A stretch of 64,000 bases of DNA from a bacterium (GCA_003577245.1 QEVS01000007.1:55698-119697); one strand, 5' to 3'; counted from the first letter of the stretch, positions 18,070-27,800 are shown. The notes: generated by a model from the sequence alone, not told the origin. Made by a program: numbers and translations.

Positions 18070-19499
18070 AGCGCGCCCCCTCGGCCGGGGTTGTTTCGAG
18101 CGTACGCCCCGGCTCGCTGGCGGACGATGCGGGAATCGAGCCCGGCGACGCCATTGTGGAGGTCGCGGGCCGGACGCCTCGGGACATCGTCGATGTGCAG
18201 TTCTACGCGGCCGAGCCGGAAGTCGAGATCCGCATCCTCAAGGCCAATGGCGCCGAGGATCTTGTCGTCTTCGAGAAGGAGCCGGATGAGGAGCTGGGCC
18301 TCGAATTCGAGCACGCTACCTGGGACGGCGTCATCGTCTGCAACAACAACTGCTTCTTCTGTTTCCTGAAGGGGCTTCCCGGCGGCATGCGGAAGTCCCT
18401 CTACATGAAGGACGACGACTACCGCCTGAGCTTTCTGCACGGGAACTTCGTGACGCTTACGAACCTCGGCGAGGACGACTGGTCCCGGCTGGAGGAGCAG
18501 CGGCTGAGCCCCCTGCACGTCTCGGTGCACGCGACCGAGCCGTCGCTGCGGCGGAAGATGCTGGGAAACCCGCGCGCCCCCGATATCCTCGAACAGCTTC
18601 GACGGCTTGGCACGCTCGGGATCTCCGCGCACACGCAGATAGTCCTCTGCCCGGGCGTGAACGACGGGGAGCACCTGGTGCGGTCAATTCGCGACATGGC
18701 CGGCCTCCATCCTGTGGTGCAGACCGTCTCCGTGGTTCCGGTGGGGGCAAGCCCAAAGCTGGAAGAGCGGGCGATGAGCCGCGACGGCATTGACCTGAAA
18801 CGTCCCTCTCCCGCTTATGCCCGGGAGATCTTGCGCCTCGTCCGCCCTTTGCAGCGGGAGTTCCGCGCCCGTTTCGGCCACACCATCGTGCAGTGCAGCG
18901 ACGAGTTTCACCTGGCAGCCGGCGAGCGCGTGCCCGGGGCCGCCACCTACCAGGGGTACCCTCAGTATGAAAACGGCATCGGAATGGTACGCTCGATGCT
19001 CGAAGACTGGCGCCGGACCCGGCGGCGGCTTCGAAACGCACCGGGTGCTTCGCCTGTGCTGAGGCGGGCCTTGATCGGATGCGGAGCGATGATCGCCCCG
19101 GTGTTGAATGCGGTCGCGGCGGAGTTCAGTGAGGAGTCGGGCGCCGAGGTCCGCGTGGAGGCCGTCACGAACACGGTGTTCGGCGAGCGCGTGAACGTGA
19201 GCGGGCTGCTCTGCGGGCGCGACTTCGTTGAGCAGTTGCGCGGCTTCGAAGCCGATGTCGTCATTCTCCCGCGGGCCAGCCTCGACTACTTTGGGCGCCA
19301 GTTCCTGGACAGCATGCCTGCCGAGGCCGCCGCCATGCACCTGGGGCGGCCGGTCGGGTTCGCCAGCGAGTGGAGCGAGGTGCTCGCTATCCTGCGTCAC
19401 GGTCCAGAGCCGCCGCACCGGAACGCGGTCAGCAATGGAGCCTTCTGGAGCGAGCCTCGGAGCCGGTCCCGGCGAGCTGCTGTCTCGCTGCCCAGGTGA
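18066..19499 (+). CDS. DUF512 family PDZ-radical SAM protein
   Basis: 477 residues from ATG 18066, coupled to ispH by a 4-bp overlap. A PDZ-like domain (about 5-65; SLADDAGIEPGDAIVEV) is followed by a radical SAM-like core. Its CNNNCFFC motif (Cys92, Cys96, Cys99) is the CX3CX2C of a SAM-bound [4Fe-4S] cluster. A DUF512 C-terminal region contains further cysteines (QCSDEFHLA, LIGCGAMIAP). The family is widespread but its reaction is unknown. In many bacteria it neighbours der or plsY; here it is followed by two ferredoxins, its plausible electron donors. The last 25 residues are Arg/Ser-rich and look like a run-off tail. Confidence 0.88.
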   Translation: MKRAPSAGVVSSVRPGSLADDAGIEPGDAIVEVAGRTPRDIVDVQFYAAEPEVEIRILKANGAEDLVVFEKEPDEELGLEFEHATWDGVIVCNNNCFFCFLKGLPGGMRKSLYMKDDDYRLSFLHGNFVTLTNLGEDDWSRLEEQRLSPLHVSVHATEPSLRRKMLGNPRAPDILEQLRRLGTLGISAHTQIVLCPGVNDGEHLVRSIRDMAGLHPVVQTVSVVPVGASPKLEERAMSRDGIDLKRPSPAYAREILRLVRPLQREFRARFGHTIVQCSDEFHLAAGERVPGAATYQGYPQYENGIGMVRSMLEDWRRTRRRLRNAPGASPVLRRALIGCGAMIAPVLNAVAAEFSEESGAEVRVEAVTNTVFGERVNVSGLLCGRDFVEQLRGFEADVVILPRASLDYFGRQFLDSMPAEAAAMHLGRPVGFASEWSEVLAILRHGPEPPHRNAVSNGAFWSEPRSRSRRAAVSLPR

Positions 19500-19509
19500 G
19501 TGCATGTGA

Positions 19510-19515
19510 TAGGAT
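19510..19515 (+). promoter_or_regulatory. -10 hexamer TAGGAT before the 2Fe-2S ferredoxin gene
   Basis: TAGGAT ends 6 nt before the ATG at 19522, consistent with a leaderless internal transcript for the two ferredoxins. No -35 recognised. Confidence 0.35.
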
Positions 19516-19521
19516 TCACCC

Positions 19522-19833
19522 ATGCCTCGCATCCGGGTTGAGCCTCTCGGGATCGAGGTGGACGCGCCTCGCGGAGAGACGGTGCTCGACGCGGTATGCG
19601 CGCACGGCTTCTTCTGGCCAGTTGGCTGCGACCGCATCGGCGAGTGCACCAACTGCGCGATGGAGGTCATTTCCGGGGTCGGCCGTCTCAGCGCCATGGG
19701 CCGGTACGAACGCCAGAACCTGGTCCGCCAACGGGGACCCGGGGCCACCGATGACCCGCGCCTGCGGCTCGCCTGCCAGGCACGGGTGGAAGGCGATATC
19801 GTGGTCTACAAGCGGGGCGTGGCGCCGGCCTGA
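19522..19833 (+). CDS. [2Fe-2S] ferredoxin
   Basis: 103 residues, a complete plant/adrenodoxin-fold ferredoxin. Cluster ligands are Cys36, Cys42, Cys45 (CX5CX2C spacing) and Cys85 (RLACQ). CX5CX2C is the vertebrate/bacterial adrenodoxin-like spacing. It is a soluble one-electron carrier. It lies 22 bp after the radical SAM gene and 15 bp before a 7Fe-type ferredoxin, so it may serve IspH, the radical SAM protein, or an oxidoreductase elsewhere. Partner not determinable. Confidence 0.88.
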   Translation: MPRIRVEPLGIEVDAPRGETVLDAVCAHGFFWPVGCDRIGECTNCAMEVISGVGRLSAMGRYERQNLVRQRGPGATDDPRLRLACQARVEGDIVVYKRGVAPA

Positions 19834-19848
19834 CAGGGGGTAGGGCTC

Positions 19849-20091
19849 TTGCCATACGTCATCGCCGAACCGTGCATCGACGTCAAGGACGCGTCGTGTG
19901 TCGACGTCTGTCCCGTTGACTGCATCCACACCTCCGAAGGCGCGCCCCAGTACTACATTAACCCGCACCAGTGCATAGACTGTGCGGCCTGCGAATCGGC
20001 CTGCCCGGTTTCGGCTATCTTCTTCGATGCCGACCTGCCCGGCGACTGGCGGCCGTTCATCCAGGTGAACAGCGACTTCTTCAGCGATTGA
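19849..20091 (+). CDS. fdxA: 7Fe (3Fe-4S/4Fe-4S) ferredoxin, FdxA type
   Basis: 80 residues from TTG 19849, with an AGGGGG about 10 nt upstream. Eight cysteines: 9, 17, 21, 25 in the first half and 42, 45, 48, 52 in CIDCAACESACP. The CX7CX3CP spacing of the first set is that of seven-iron ferredoxins, where Cys9/17 and one distal Cys hold a 3Fe-4S cluster. Such ferredoxins often serve 2-oxoacid:ferredoxin oxidoreductases; korAB lies about 38 kb away in this window. Low potential and acidic tail (NSDFFSD) fit a redox shuttle. Confidence 0.88.
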   Translation: MPYVIAEPCIDVKDASCVDVCPVDCIHTSEGAPQYYINPHQCIDCAACESACPVSAIFFDADLPGDWRPFIQVNSDFFSD

Positions 20092-20126
20092 CCAGCCGCC
20101 GGAAGACGGTGGCAGTGGAGGTAAAC

Positions 20127-21062
20127 GTGGAACTTGCCCAGCTAGAGGCATTCTTGCAGGTGGCGCATCACCGTTCGTTCAGCCGCGCCGCGGAGGCGCT
20201 CTTCCTGACCCAGCCTTCGGTAACCGCCCGCATCCAGTCGCTTGAGCGCGAAATCGGCGAACGGTTGTTCGAACGGACGGGCCGCAGCGTCACGCTCACG
20301 GATGCCGGTAACGCCTTCATACCGCACGCTCAGCGCGCTCTCACCGCGGTCCAGGAAGGAACCGATGCTATTGAGGCCGTTCGCCATGGAGACGTTGGCA
20401 GCATCCGCATCGGCGCCAGCCCGAGCATTGCCACTTATGTCTTACCCGGGATTCTGAAGAAGTTCCGGGAGCAGCGACCGCGCGTTCATATCAACCTGAC
20501 GGCCGACACCAGCGAGGACATCATCGAACGCCTGCTGGCGGGTGAGATGCACACGGCTATCACCCGGCTCACCCAGCATCCGGAAATCGAATCGGTTCAC
20601 CTGTACAACGACGACCTGACACTGGTGGTGTCTCCCACGCATCCTTTTGCGCAGAAGGGGAGAGTGACGGTGGCCGAGGCCGGGCGCCAGCCGTTCCTCT
20701 TCTTCGTTCGCAGCTCCAGCTACCACAGCCTCATCTACAGCATGTTCCTGCGCGTGGGGGTGGTCCCGGAATCGGTGATGGAGCTCGATTCCATGGAAAC
20801 GACGAAGCACATGGTCGAAGCAGGGCTCGGTATCGCCATCCTGCCCGTCATCTCGGTTGAGCGCGAAATAGCAACGGGCACCCTCAAGCGCGTCGAAATA
20901 CGTGATATGGAGCAGCCTGCCCAGCGCGAGGTGGGGATGCACGTACTCCGCGACAGGTTGATGGCGCCACCGGTGCGGGACTTCCTGAACCTGCTGGCCA
21001 GCGAGTTCGGCATCGCCCATTCGTTCGAAGGGGGCCGCTCGCGTCAGGAGGCCGTACGCTGA
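20127..21062 (+). CDS. LysR-family transcriptional regulator (paralogue A)
   Basis: 311 residues from GTG 20127, which has TGGAGGT 5 nt upstream. The winged-helix DNA-binding domain (1-65; FSRAAEALFLTQPSVTARIQ) and the effector-binding domain (90-300) are complete. It lies 35 bp after fdxA on the same strand, so it is probably co-transcribed with the ferredoxins. It is strikingly similar to the LysR protein at 56313-57212 from end to end, including TKHMVEAGLGIAILP versus TKKMVEMNLGIALLP, so the two are recent paralogues. Effector unknown. Confidence 0.9.
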   Translation: MELAQLEAFLQVAHHRSFSRAAEALFLTQPSVTARIQSLEREIGERLFERTGRSVTLTDAGNAFIPHAQRALTAVQEGTDAIEAVRHGDVGSIRIGASPSIATYVLPGILKKFREQRPRVHINLTADTSEDIIERLLAGEMHTAITRLTQHPEIESVHLYNDDLTLVVSPTHPFAQKGRVTVAEAGRQPFLFFVRSSSYHSLIYSMFLRVGVVPESVMELDSMETTKHMVEAGLGIAILPVISVEREIATGTLKRVEIRDMEQPAQREVGMHVLRDRLMAPPVRDFLNLLASEFGIAHSFEGGRSRQEAVR

Positions 21063-21155
21063 TGCCCGGAGCGCGGCTGCAATGAAGCGAGTAGGGGGCT
21101 TCCCGCCGGGCGGGCCCGGTGCATTGGTCCGGGAGCCACAAGGGAAAGGATCCCT

Positions 21156-22313
21156 GTGACGGCGCTTACCCTGCGCGGTGGCATGGTCTGGGACGGCCGG
21201 GCGGATGCGCTCCGCGAGGCCTCCGTGGTGGTCGATGAGGGAAAGATCGCTGCCATCGGCACCGGCGCCGCCAGCGGGACCGCTCTCGACATCTCCGGGT
21301 ACACGGCGTTACCGGGGCTCATCGAAGGCCACGCGCACCTCTGCTTCAACGCCGCCAGCAACTGGCGGGCAGTCTTCGACAGCGACACCCCCGGGCGCAT
21401 GCTGCTCCGGATGGTTGCCCACGGGCGAACCATGCTCGAGGCCGGGATCACCACCGTCCGGGACCTGGGAGCCCCCACCGGGCTTGCCATCGAGATCCGG
21501 GAGGCCTTCGCCAGTGGTCTCGCACCCGGGCCGGACCTCCTCGTATCCGGCGCACCCATCACCACCACGGGCGGCCACTGCTGGTTCATGGGGGGCGAAG
21601 CCGACGGCGAACTCGAGCTGCGCAAGGCGGTCCGCGGGCTTGTCAAGGCGGGCGTCGACTGGATCAAGGTCATGGCAACCGGCGGTTCCATGACCCGCGG
21701 CACGAACACGCTCGCCGCTCAGTACAGCACCGGCGAACTCCGTGCCATCGTCGAAGAGGCACACCGCCTTGGCCGGCGCGTGGCCGCCCATTGCCACGGC
21801 ACGGCGGGCATCCGCGCCGCCGTTGAAGCAGGAGTCGATTCCCTGGAGCACTGCTCGTTTGCCGGGCCGGATGGGGTGGACCGCGACGACGCTCTCATCG
21901 ACCGCATCGCCGCCTCAAACACGATCGTCTCGCAGACGATCTCGGTGGGATACCGCCGCTGGCTGGACGATGGGCAGCGCCGGCAGCGCTCCGAACTTCT
22001 CCAGCGGATTCTCAAGACGGGCTGCCGGATGATTGCAAGTACTGACTGCGGCATCCCGAACGTTGGGCACGCCGAGCTGGCGGGTGGGCTCGAAGTCTTC
22101 TCCGAGCTCGGCGGTTTGTCACCCGTTCAGGTTCTCAGGCTCGCGACTTCGGCCTCTGGCGAGCTCCTGGGGATGGCAGACCGCGGCGCGCTGGAGCCCG
22201 GGCGCCGGGCCGATGTCCTGGTCGTATCCGGCGACCCCACGGCCAACCTGGGAGCGCTTACCCGGGTACGCTACGTGATCAAGAGGGGGCAGGTCGTATT
22301 CGCAGCTCCATGA
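21156..22313 (+). CDS. amidohydrolase family protein (imidazolonepropionase/prolidase-like)
   Basis: 385 residues from GTG 21156. Metal-dependent hydrolase with the HAH motif (EGHAHLCF, about residue 58), the bridging Lys region WIKVMATGG, His ligands in AAHCHGTAG and SLEHCSF, and Asp in STDCGI. C-terminal GALEPGRRADVLVV is typical of the family. The binuclear site would hydrolyse C-N bonds in cyclic amides, N-acyl amino acids or dipeptides; the substrate is not identifiable. Monocistronic or cotranscribed with the downstream nucleotidyltransferase gene after 84 bp. Confidence 0.85.
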   Translation: MTALTLRGGMVWDGRADALREASVVVDEGKIAAIGTGAASGTALDISGYTALPGLIEGHAHLCFNAASNWRAVFDSDTPGRMLLRMVAHGRTMLEAGITTVRDLGAPTGLAIEIREAFASGLAPGPDLLVSGAPITTTGGHCWFMGGEADGELELRKAVRGLVKAGVDWIKVMATGGSMTRGTNTLAAQYSTGELRAIVEEAHRLGRRVAAHCHGTAGIRAAVEAGVDSLEHCSFAGPDGVDRDDALIDRIAASNTIVSQTISVGYRRWLDDGQRRQRSELLQRILKTGCRMIASTDCGIPNVGHAELAGGLEVFSELGGLSPVQVLRLATSASGELLGMADRGALEPGRRADVLVVSGDPTANLGALTRVRYVIKRGQVVFAAP

Positions 22314-22367
22314 GTGGTGTTCGTTGCCGGGGAAGGGGCTCATCTCGCTCGAAGAGAGACGCGCGCC

Positions 22368-22373
22368 TAGACT
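22368..22373 (+). promoter_or_regulatory. -10 hexamer TAGACT for the MobA-like gene
   Basis: TAGACT lies 24 nt upstream of the ATG at 22398; the short leader contains a GAGAGG Shine-Dalgarno-like stretch. No good -35. Confidence 0.35.
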
Positions 22374-22397
22374 CGGAAGGCGAGAGGACACCGAGAG

Positions 22398-22994
22398 ATG
22401 ATTTCGAGCATTATCCTGGCCGCTGGTTCGTCGGATCGTATGGGCAGCCCGAAGGCGCTTCTCGACTGGGGCGGAGAGCCCCTCATCTGCTGGGAGATAC
22501 GGCAGCTGCGCGAGGCGGGTGTGGATGAGGTGATCGTTGTGCTCGGGCACCGGAGCGACGATGTGCGCCGCGCGCTGGCGCGTGTGAACTGCCGTGTGAT
22601 GAACAATCCTCACTTTCACTCGGGGCGGGCCGAGTCGGTCCGCATCGGGGCCAAGGCGGTACAGCGAGACGCCGAGGCCATCGTCATCGTCAACGTCGAT
22701 CAGCCCCGGCCGGCAGAGTTCATTCGCGCGCTGATTGTCGCGCACCAGGGCGGAAACGGCGTCGCGGTCACGAGGCCCGTGGTGGCAGGGCGCCACGGAC
22801 ACCCGGTCGTGGTCGCGGGATCGATGCGCGAGGAGCTGATGGCCGCCAGTGACGCCACCGAGGGGATGCGCGGCGTGCTCCATGCCCACGCGAACACCAT
22901 TGCGGACATTCCCGCCGACGACCTCTGCGAGGTTGACATCAATACGCCCGATGACTACCGGGCGGCGCTCCGCCGCTTCGGGATAGCCGGCTAG
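22398..22994 (+). CDS. MobA-like nucleotidyltransferase (MocA type)
   Basis: 198 residues. The N-terminal LAAGSSDRMGSPKALLDWGG is the NTP-binding signature of MobA/MocA, shown here as LAAGSSDRMG followed by SPK. The protein is an NTP_transf_3 member; relatives transfer CMP or GMP to molybdopterin, or act in purine/xanthine dehydrogenase maturation. Metal-binding Asp appears in VNVDQPRP, and the C-terminal VDINTPDDYRA is also conserved. No molybdoenzyme gene is in the window. The start follows a TAGACT -10 and a GAG-rich leader. Confidence 0.83.
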   Translation: MISSIILAAGSSDRMGSPKALLDWGGEPLICWEIRQLREAGVDEVIVVLGHRSDDVRRALARVNCRVMNNPHFHSGRAESVRIGAKAVQRDAEAIVIVNVDQPRPAEFIRALIVAHQGGNGVAVTRPVVAGRHGHPVVVAGSMREELMAASDATEGMRGVLHAHANTIADIPADDLCEVDINTPDDYRAALRRFGIAG

Positions 22995-23003
22995 CCGGGG
23001 GCT

Positions 23004-23117
23004 CTACGCGGCTTCGGTAGGCTCCACAAGCTGGTGGCAGCCGGGGCAGAAGGTCTGGCGGCGGGCCGAGAGGAACCGCAATTCACAGGCCGGACATACC
23101 ACAATTCGCCGATTCAT
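23004..23117 (-). CDS. 37-residue zinc-ribbon microprotein
   Basis: Short reading frame: starts at ATG 23117, stops at TAG 23006-23004. The product has two CPxC knuckles, Cys8/Cys11 (VCPAC) and Cys24/Cys27 (FCPGC), the arrangement of a zinc ribbon. An AGGAG lies about 9 nt upstream of the ATG on the minus strand. It is encoded between the MobA-like and YbjQ-like genes and is antisense to neither. Function unknown; such minimal ribbons may regulate or bind nucleic acids. Zinc binding and expression are inferred from the cysteines and ribosome site only. Confidence 0.6.
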   Translation of the reverse strand: MNRRIVVCPACELRFLSARRQTFCPGCHQLVEPTEAA

Positions 23118-23207
23118 CCTGTCACTCCTGACGTGGTTACAACCCGATTGTCGTCGCCTCCCGGCGGGCGCGTTAGGGGAATCTCCCTATAAACGGGCGG
23201 GGCTGCC

Positions 23208-23222
23208 ATAGTTTCAGGCTAT
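23208..23222. repeat. ATAG-N7-CTAT dyad upstream of the YbjQ-like gene
   Basis: ATAG (23208-23211) and CTAT (23219-23222) form a short inverted repeat in an AT-rich gap between divergent genes (23118-23303). The same ATAG/CTAT half-sites recur near the LysR gene at 57 kb. Possibly a regulator site; statistical support is weak. Confidence 0.3.
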
Positions 23223-23269
23223 ATATACCAAGTTGTCACCAATGGCTCACTCCCGGTGACCGCGGATGC

Positions 23270-23275
23270 TACACT
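23270..23275 (+). promoter_or_regulatory. -10 hexamer TACACT for the YbjQ-like gene
   Basis: TACACT lies 28 nt before the ATG at 23304; the leader carries an AGGAG about 10 nt before the start. Confidence 0.4.
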
Positions 23276-23303
23276 CCGCCGAAAGGACAGGAGTGGCAAC
23301 GAC

Positions 23304-23624
23304 ATGTCCCTCACGGTAACGACCACCGGAAGCATCGAAGGCCGCACGATCGAGAGCTACCTCGGGGTGGCGGCGGGAGAAACCATCCTCGGCGTGAATG
23401 TCTTCAAGGACATCGCCGCCGGCTTCCGCAATATCGTCGGCGGGCGATCGGGGAAGTACGAAGAAGAGCTGCGAAAGGGCCGGGACACCGCCATTGACGA
23501 GATGATCGAGCGCGCCCGCGAGATGGGCGCCGACGCCGTTGTGGGGGTGAAGGTGGACTATGAGACCGTGGGCGGTCAGATGCTGATGATCGCCGCGTGC
23601 GGCACGGCGGTGAAATTGCGGTAG
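23304..23624 (+). CDS. YbjQ family (DUF74) heavy-metal-binding-domain protein
   Basis: 106 residues from ATG 23304. The PF01906 fold is recognisable: [18 protein letters not shown] at the start (about 5-22, conserved turn around GSIEGRTI), [15 protein letters not shown] in the middle and [13 protein letters not shown] near the end. The family forms homo-pentamers and is called heavy-metal-binding, though function is not established. A 27 nt upstream in-frame extension exists but the ATG has an AGGAG at proper spacing. Confidence 0.82.
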   Translation: MSLTVTTTGSIEGRTIESYLGVAAGETILGVNVFKDIAAGFRNIVGGRSGKYEEELRKGRDTAIDEMIERAREMGADAVVGVKVDYETVGGQMLMIAACGTAVKLR

Positions 23625-23697
23625 CCCGGTAGCCCGGTTTCGGGGAACTCGCTAGTCTGAAGCCAAGAATTCGGCGACAGCTGACGGGGGTATTCCT

Positions 23698-24714
23698 GTG
23701 GCGACAAAGGTTGGCATCAACGGTTTCGGGCGCATCGGACGGCAGGTCCTCAAGGCCATCTCGGAGCGGCATGGCGGCACACTGGAAGTGGTGGCCATCA
23801 ACGACCTGGTTCCCAGCGAGACCAATGCCAGCCTCTTGAAATACGACAGCAACTATGGCCGCTGGGAACGCGATATCCGCGCGGTCGAGGGCGGCCTGTC
23901 GATCGACGGGCGAGTGGTGCGGGTGTTCAGCGAGCGCGACCCTGGCGCAATTCCCTGGGGCTCGGTGGGTGCGGAGATCGTTATCGAATCCACGGGCCTG
24001 TTCACGGACGCCACGAAGGCCGGCGCCCATCGCCGGGACTCCGTGAAGAAGGTGATCATCAGCGCCCCGGCCAAGAACGAGGACTTCACCATTGTGCTGG
24101 GCGTGAACGCCGACGGGTACGACGCAGGTCGCCACCACGTGATCTCGAATGCCAGCTGCACCACCAACGGCCTCGCACCGGTGGTCAAGGTCATCGTCGA
24201 CAACCTCGGCCTCGTCAAGGGGCAGATGACCACGGTCCACAGCTACACGAATTCCCAGCAGATCCTCGATCGGGCGGCCGGGAGCGACTTGCGCGAAATG
24301 CGCGCCGGGGCGCTCAACATCGTCCCCACATCCACCGGCGCTGCAAAGGCCCTTCGCCTTGTAATCCCGGAAGTTGAGGGCAAGCTCGATGGCCTTGCCT
24401 ACCGCGTCCCGACGCCAACGGTCTCCATCGTGGAGGTGGTCGCGCTCACGGAGAGGGACACAACGAAGGACGCCCTGAACGCGCTCATTGCCGAGACGGC
24501 AGCCGAGAAGATGAAAGGGATCCTTGGCCTGACCATGGAACCGGTGGTATCGATGGACCTCAAGGGCGATGAACGATCGAGCATCGTCGACGGGCTTTCG
24601 ACGAATGTGGTCGGGGGGAACCTCGTGAAGGTGGCGGCGTGGTACGACAACGAGTGGGGTTACTCGTGCCGCATCAGCGACCTTTGCGCCTTCCTGGTGC
24701 AGAAGGGGCTTTAG
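23698..24714 (+). CDS. gap: glyceraldehyde-3-phosphate dehydrogenase, type I
   Basis: 338 residues from GTG 23698. Converts glyceraldehyde-3-phosphate, phosphate and NAD(P)+ to 1,3-bisphosphoglycerate. The Rossmann GFGRIGRQ, catalytic Cys154 in NASCTTN and the downstream His in VHSYTN are all present. The Asp in AINDL (about residue 34) favours NAD over NADP. The C-terminal WYDNEWGYSCR is intact. TAGTCT at 23653-23658 is a possible -10. No pgk follows, unlike many glycolytic operons. Monocistronic. Confidence 0.95.
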   Translation: MATKVGINGFGRIGRQVLKAISERHGGTLEVVAINDLVPSETNASLLKYDSNYGRWERDIRAVEGGLSIDGRVVRVFSERDPGAIPWGSVGAEIVIESTGLFTDATKAGAHRRDSVKKVIISAPAKNEDFTIVLGVNADGYDAGRHHVISNASCTTNGLAPVVKVIVDNLGLVKGQMTTVHSYTNSQQILDRAAGSDLREMRAGALNIVPTSTGAAKALRLVIPEVEGKLDGLAYRVPTPTVSIVEVVALTERDTTKDALNALIAETAAEKMKGILGLTMEPVVSMDLKGDERSSIVDGLSTNVVGGNLVKVAAWYDNEWGYSCRISDLCAFLVQKGL

Positions 24715-24856
24715 GGCCCGTCCCGGGAAAGAGCGTCTCTGGAGAGCAGAGGCCCGGCCGTCCACTGTATCCTGCGCGCAGGCGTGAACGTTTTTCGCGA
24801 GAGGCGGCGGGATTGACAGGTGGGACGAGGCGTTGCTAGGCGTCGCTAGAGGCGCG

Positions 24857-27800
24857 ATGCGACGGGGCCGGTGGGCGGCCGCGAACGTGTGGCGCTGGCC
24901 CCTCGCGCTCACCCTGATCCTGCTGCTGGGGGCCGCCGTGCGCTTCCACGGCCTGGACTGGGACAGGCCCGCCGGCGCCAGCGCCCCCCTCCAGATGCAC
25001 CCCGACGAGCGCGCCCTGTCGTTCGTGGCAGACCGCACGGACTGGCCGGACGGAATCGGGGGCTACTTCGACACTGCGCGCAGCCCGCTGAACCCGTACA
25101 ACTCTCCCGAAACGCACTCCTACGTCTACGGCACGTTCCCCCTCGTCCTGGTCAAGGGCGTCGCGACCCTGGCCGGAGACGACCCCGCCGGCCGGGGGAA
25201 CTCCTATGACAGGACCGTGGAGTGGGGAAGAGCCGTAACCGCTGTGTTTGACGTTGGCACCATCGCCCTGGTGTTCGCCCTGGGGGCCTACCTGTTTGGC
25301 CTGCGCGCCGGACTCCTGGGGTCCCTCTTCTACGCGCTCGCGGTACTGCCAACCCAGCTTGCCCACTTCTGGACGATGGACCCCTACGTCACGTTCTTCG
25401 GTGTTGCCACATTGCTGCTCTCCGCGATGACCGTGACCTCAGAGCGCTGGTGGGCGCGCGGTGGATTAACGTTGCTGCTCGGTCTTGCGGTCGGCCTTGG
25501 TCTCGCCAGCAAGGTGACGGCCTGGCCCCTTGCCCTGGCGCCCGTGCTCGCCACGGGGATTCGCATCGGCCTGCGCGACTTTCCGGGACTGGGCCTGCGC
25601 TGGCGCGGGCAGCCGCGGGCGCCCGGCGGATTCTGGACGACCGACCTCGCCCTCCTCAGCCTAACCGCCGTCACCGCGATGCTGGTCTTCCGGGTTGCAC
25701 AGCCCTATGCATTCGAGGGCCCTGGCTTCTTCGACATGGCCATCAGCGCCCGGTGGCGTGCGGACATCGAAGGGGAGATCGACCGCCAGAACGGCAATGC
25801 CAGCTTCCCTCCGTTCGTTCAATTCGCCGGGCGCCCGGCTGTGCTCTGGCCCCTGCAGAACATGGTCTTCTTCGGGCTGGGACCGGCCCTCGGCGCAGCG
25901 GCATGGATTTCGCTGGCAGGGGCAGCAGTGTTCATGTTCAAGCGGAGAGAGCTCGCCTGCCTGTTGCCGCTCGCCCTTGCGATGGCGGTTTTCGCCTTCC
26001 AGGGACCCCGTTTCGTAGCCTGGATGCGCTACTTCGCACCCATGTACCCGGTGTTGTGCCTGTTTGCCGGCTGGGGGCTGCTGGCGTTGCAGAGGTGGTG
26101 CGCTGAACGGAAGGGACAGGCGGTGTTCTTCCAGGGCCGGGGACAGATCCCGTCCCGGCTGCTCAAGTGGGGCGCTACGGGTGCGCTCCTGGCGACCATC
26201 GGCGCGACCGCCCTCTGGGCAGCGGCCTTTCAGAACGTCTACCGCAGCGAACACCCCCGCATCCAGGCGAGCCGCTGGATCTTCCAGAACGTCCCCGCGG
26301 GAGCGGCCATCACCACGGAACTCTGGGACGACACTCTGCCTTACCCACTCCCCGGCACCACCTGGGGTGGGTACCGCATCGTGGAGACCGAACCTTATGA
26401 GACCGACTCGATCGCCAAGGTTGAGAAGCTCGTTCGCGGCGTACCTGCCACCGGCAGGATGGGCCTGGATGACGCCGACTACATTTCCATCAGCTCGAAC
26501 CGCGTGCGGGACTCCGTCCCACGCCTGGAACGCAAGTACCCGGCCACCATCCGCTACTACGAGCTGCTCGACAGCGGCGAGCTGGGCTTCGACCTGGTAG
26601 CAACCTTCAAGGTCCGGCCCTCGCTGTTTGGGGTGAGAATCGACGACTCGGGAGCCGAGGAATCCTTCACTGTCTACGACCATCCCGAGGTGCGCATTTA
26701 CAAGAAAAGCGACCGGTGGGACCCCGACCGCGCTGTTGAACTACTGAACGAAGCCCATCCTGAGCGCGCGATCGATCTCCTGCCGAAACAGGGCCGCACA
26801 AACGGGCTCCAGTTCACGGCCGGGCAGGGTCAGGTCCAGCAGCAGGGCGGAACGTTTCGAGACGTTTTCGACCCCGGTGGCCGGGCGTCGTCCATTCCCT
26901 GGCTCTGGTGGCTGCTCTGGCTGGAGCTCGCTGCTTTCGCGGTCCTCCCATGGGCTTCATGGCTCTTCCGGGCCCTGCCCGACCGGGGCTACGGGCTTTC
27001 GAAACTCCTGGGCTTCGCCGCGGTAGCGCTGCCCACGTGGCTGCTGGTGGCATGGGGCGCGGTGCGCTTCTCCGGGGAGCTCGCCTGGGGTGTGTACGCC
27101 GCGCTGGTGGCAACGGGCCTCACCCTTGGCGTGTTGCGACGGCGCACGCTGTTCGAGGAGGCGCGCCAACGCTGGCCGGCGTGGCTGGCGATGGAAGCCG
27201 TGTTCCTGCTGGCCTTCTTCGGCTTCCTGGCGCTGCGGTACTGGAATCCGGACCTCTGGCATCACCCCCAGGGAGGGGAGAAGCCTATGGAGCTCGCCTA
27301 CCTTACCGCCGTGGCCCGCTCGACTGAGATGCCGCCCTATGACCCGTGGTTCGCGGGCGGGACAATGAACTACTACTACATGGGCTGGTTCTTCCTGGCG
27401 GTGCCCATGCGGGCGCTGCGCATTGTCCCCGAGATCGCCTTCAACCTTGGCGTGCCGACCTTTGCCGCGCTGGCGGCATCGGTCGCCGCATCGGCGGCGT
27501 ATAACCTTGCCGCGCTTTCCCGCACAGGTGCGGACGCCGTGCGGAGCCATCGGCGCGGAAGCGCCATCGCCGCCGGGGTGGCTGGTGCCGTTCTGCTCGT
27601 GGCCATCGGCAACCTCGACGGCGGGCACCAGCTGATCGAGCAGCTCCAGTCAGTCAACACGTGGACGGCCTTGGAAGGAACGCCCGTGCTGGGGGGCGCG
27701 GTCGGCCTGGCCGGGGGCGCCTGGCAGGCACTGGTACACGGGGCCGGCCTGCCCCCCTTCGACTGGTGGCGCAGCTCGCGGATCCACATCGGCTCGATCG

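Noticed and set aside
24769..24800. CCTGCGCGCAGG followed by a T run as a terminator of gap
   Set aside because: The palindrome leaves only a 2-nt loop and the T run is 8 nt further on, so a stable terminator hairpin is unlikely.
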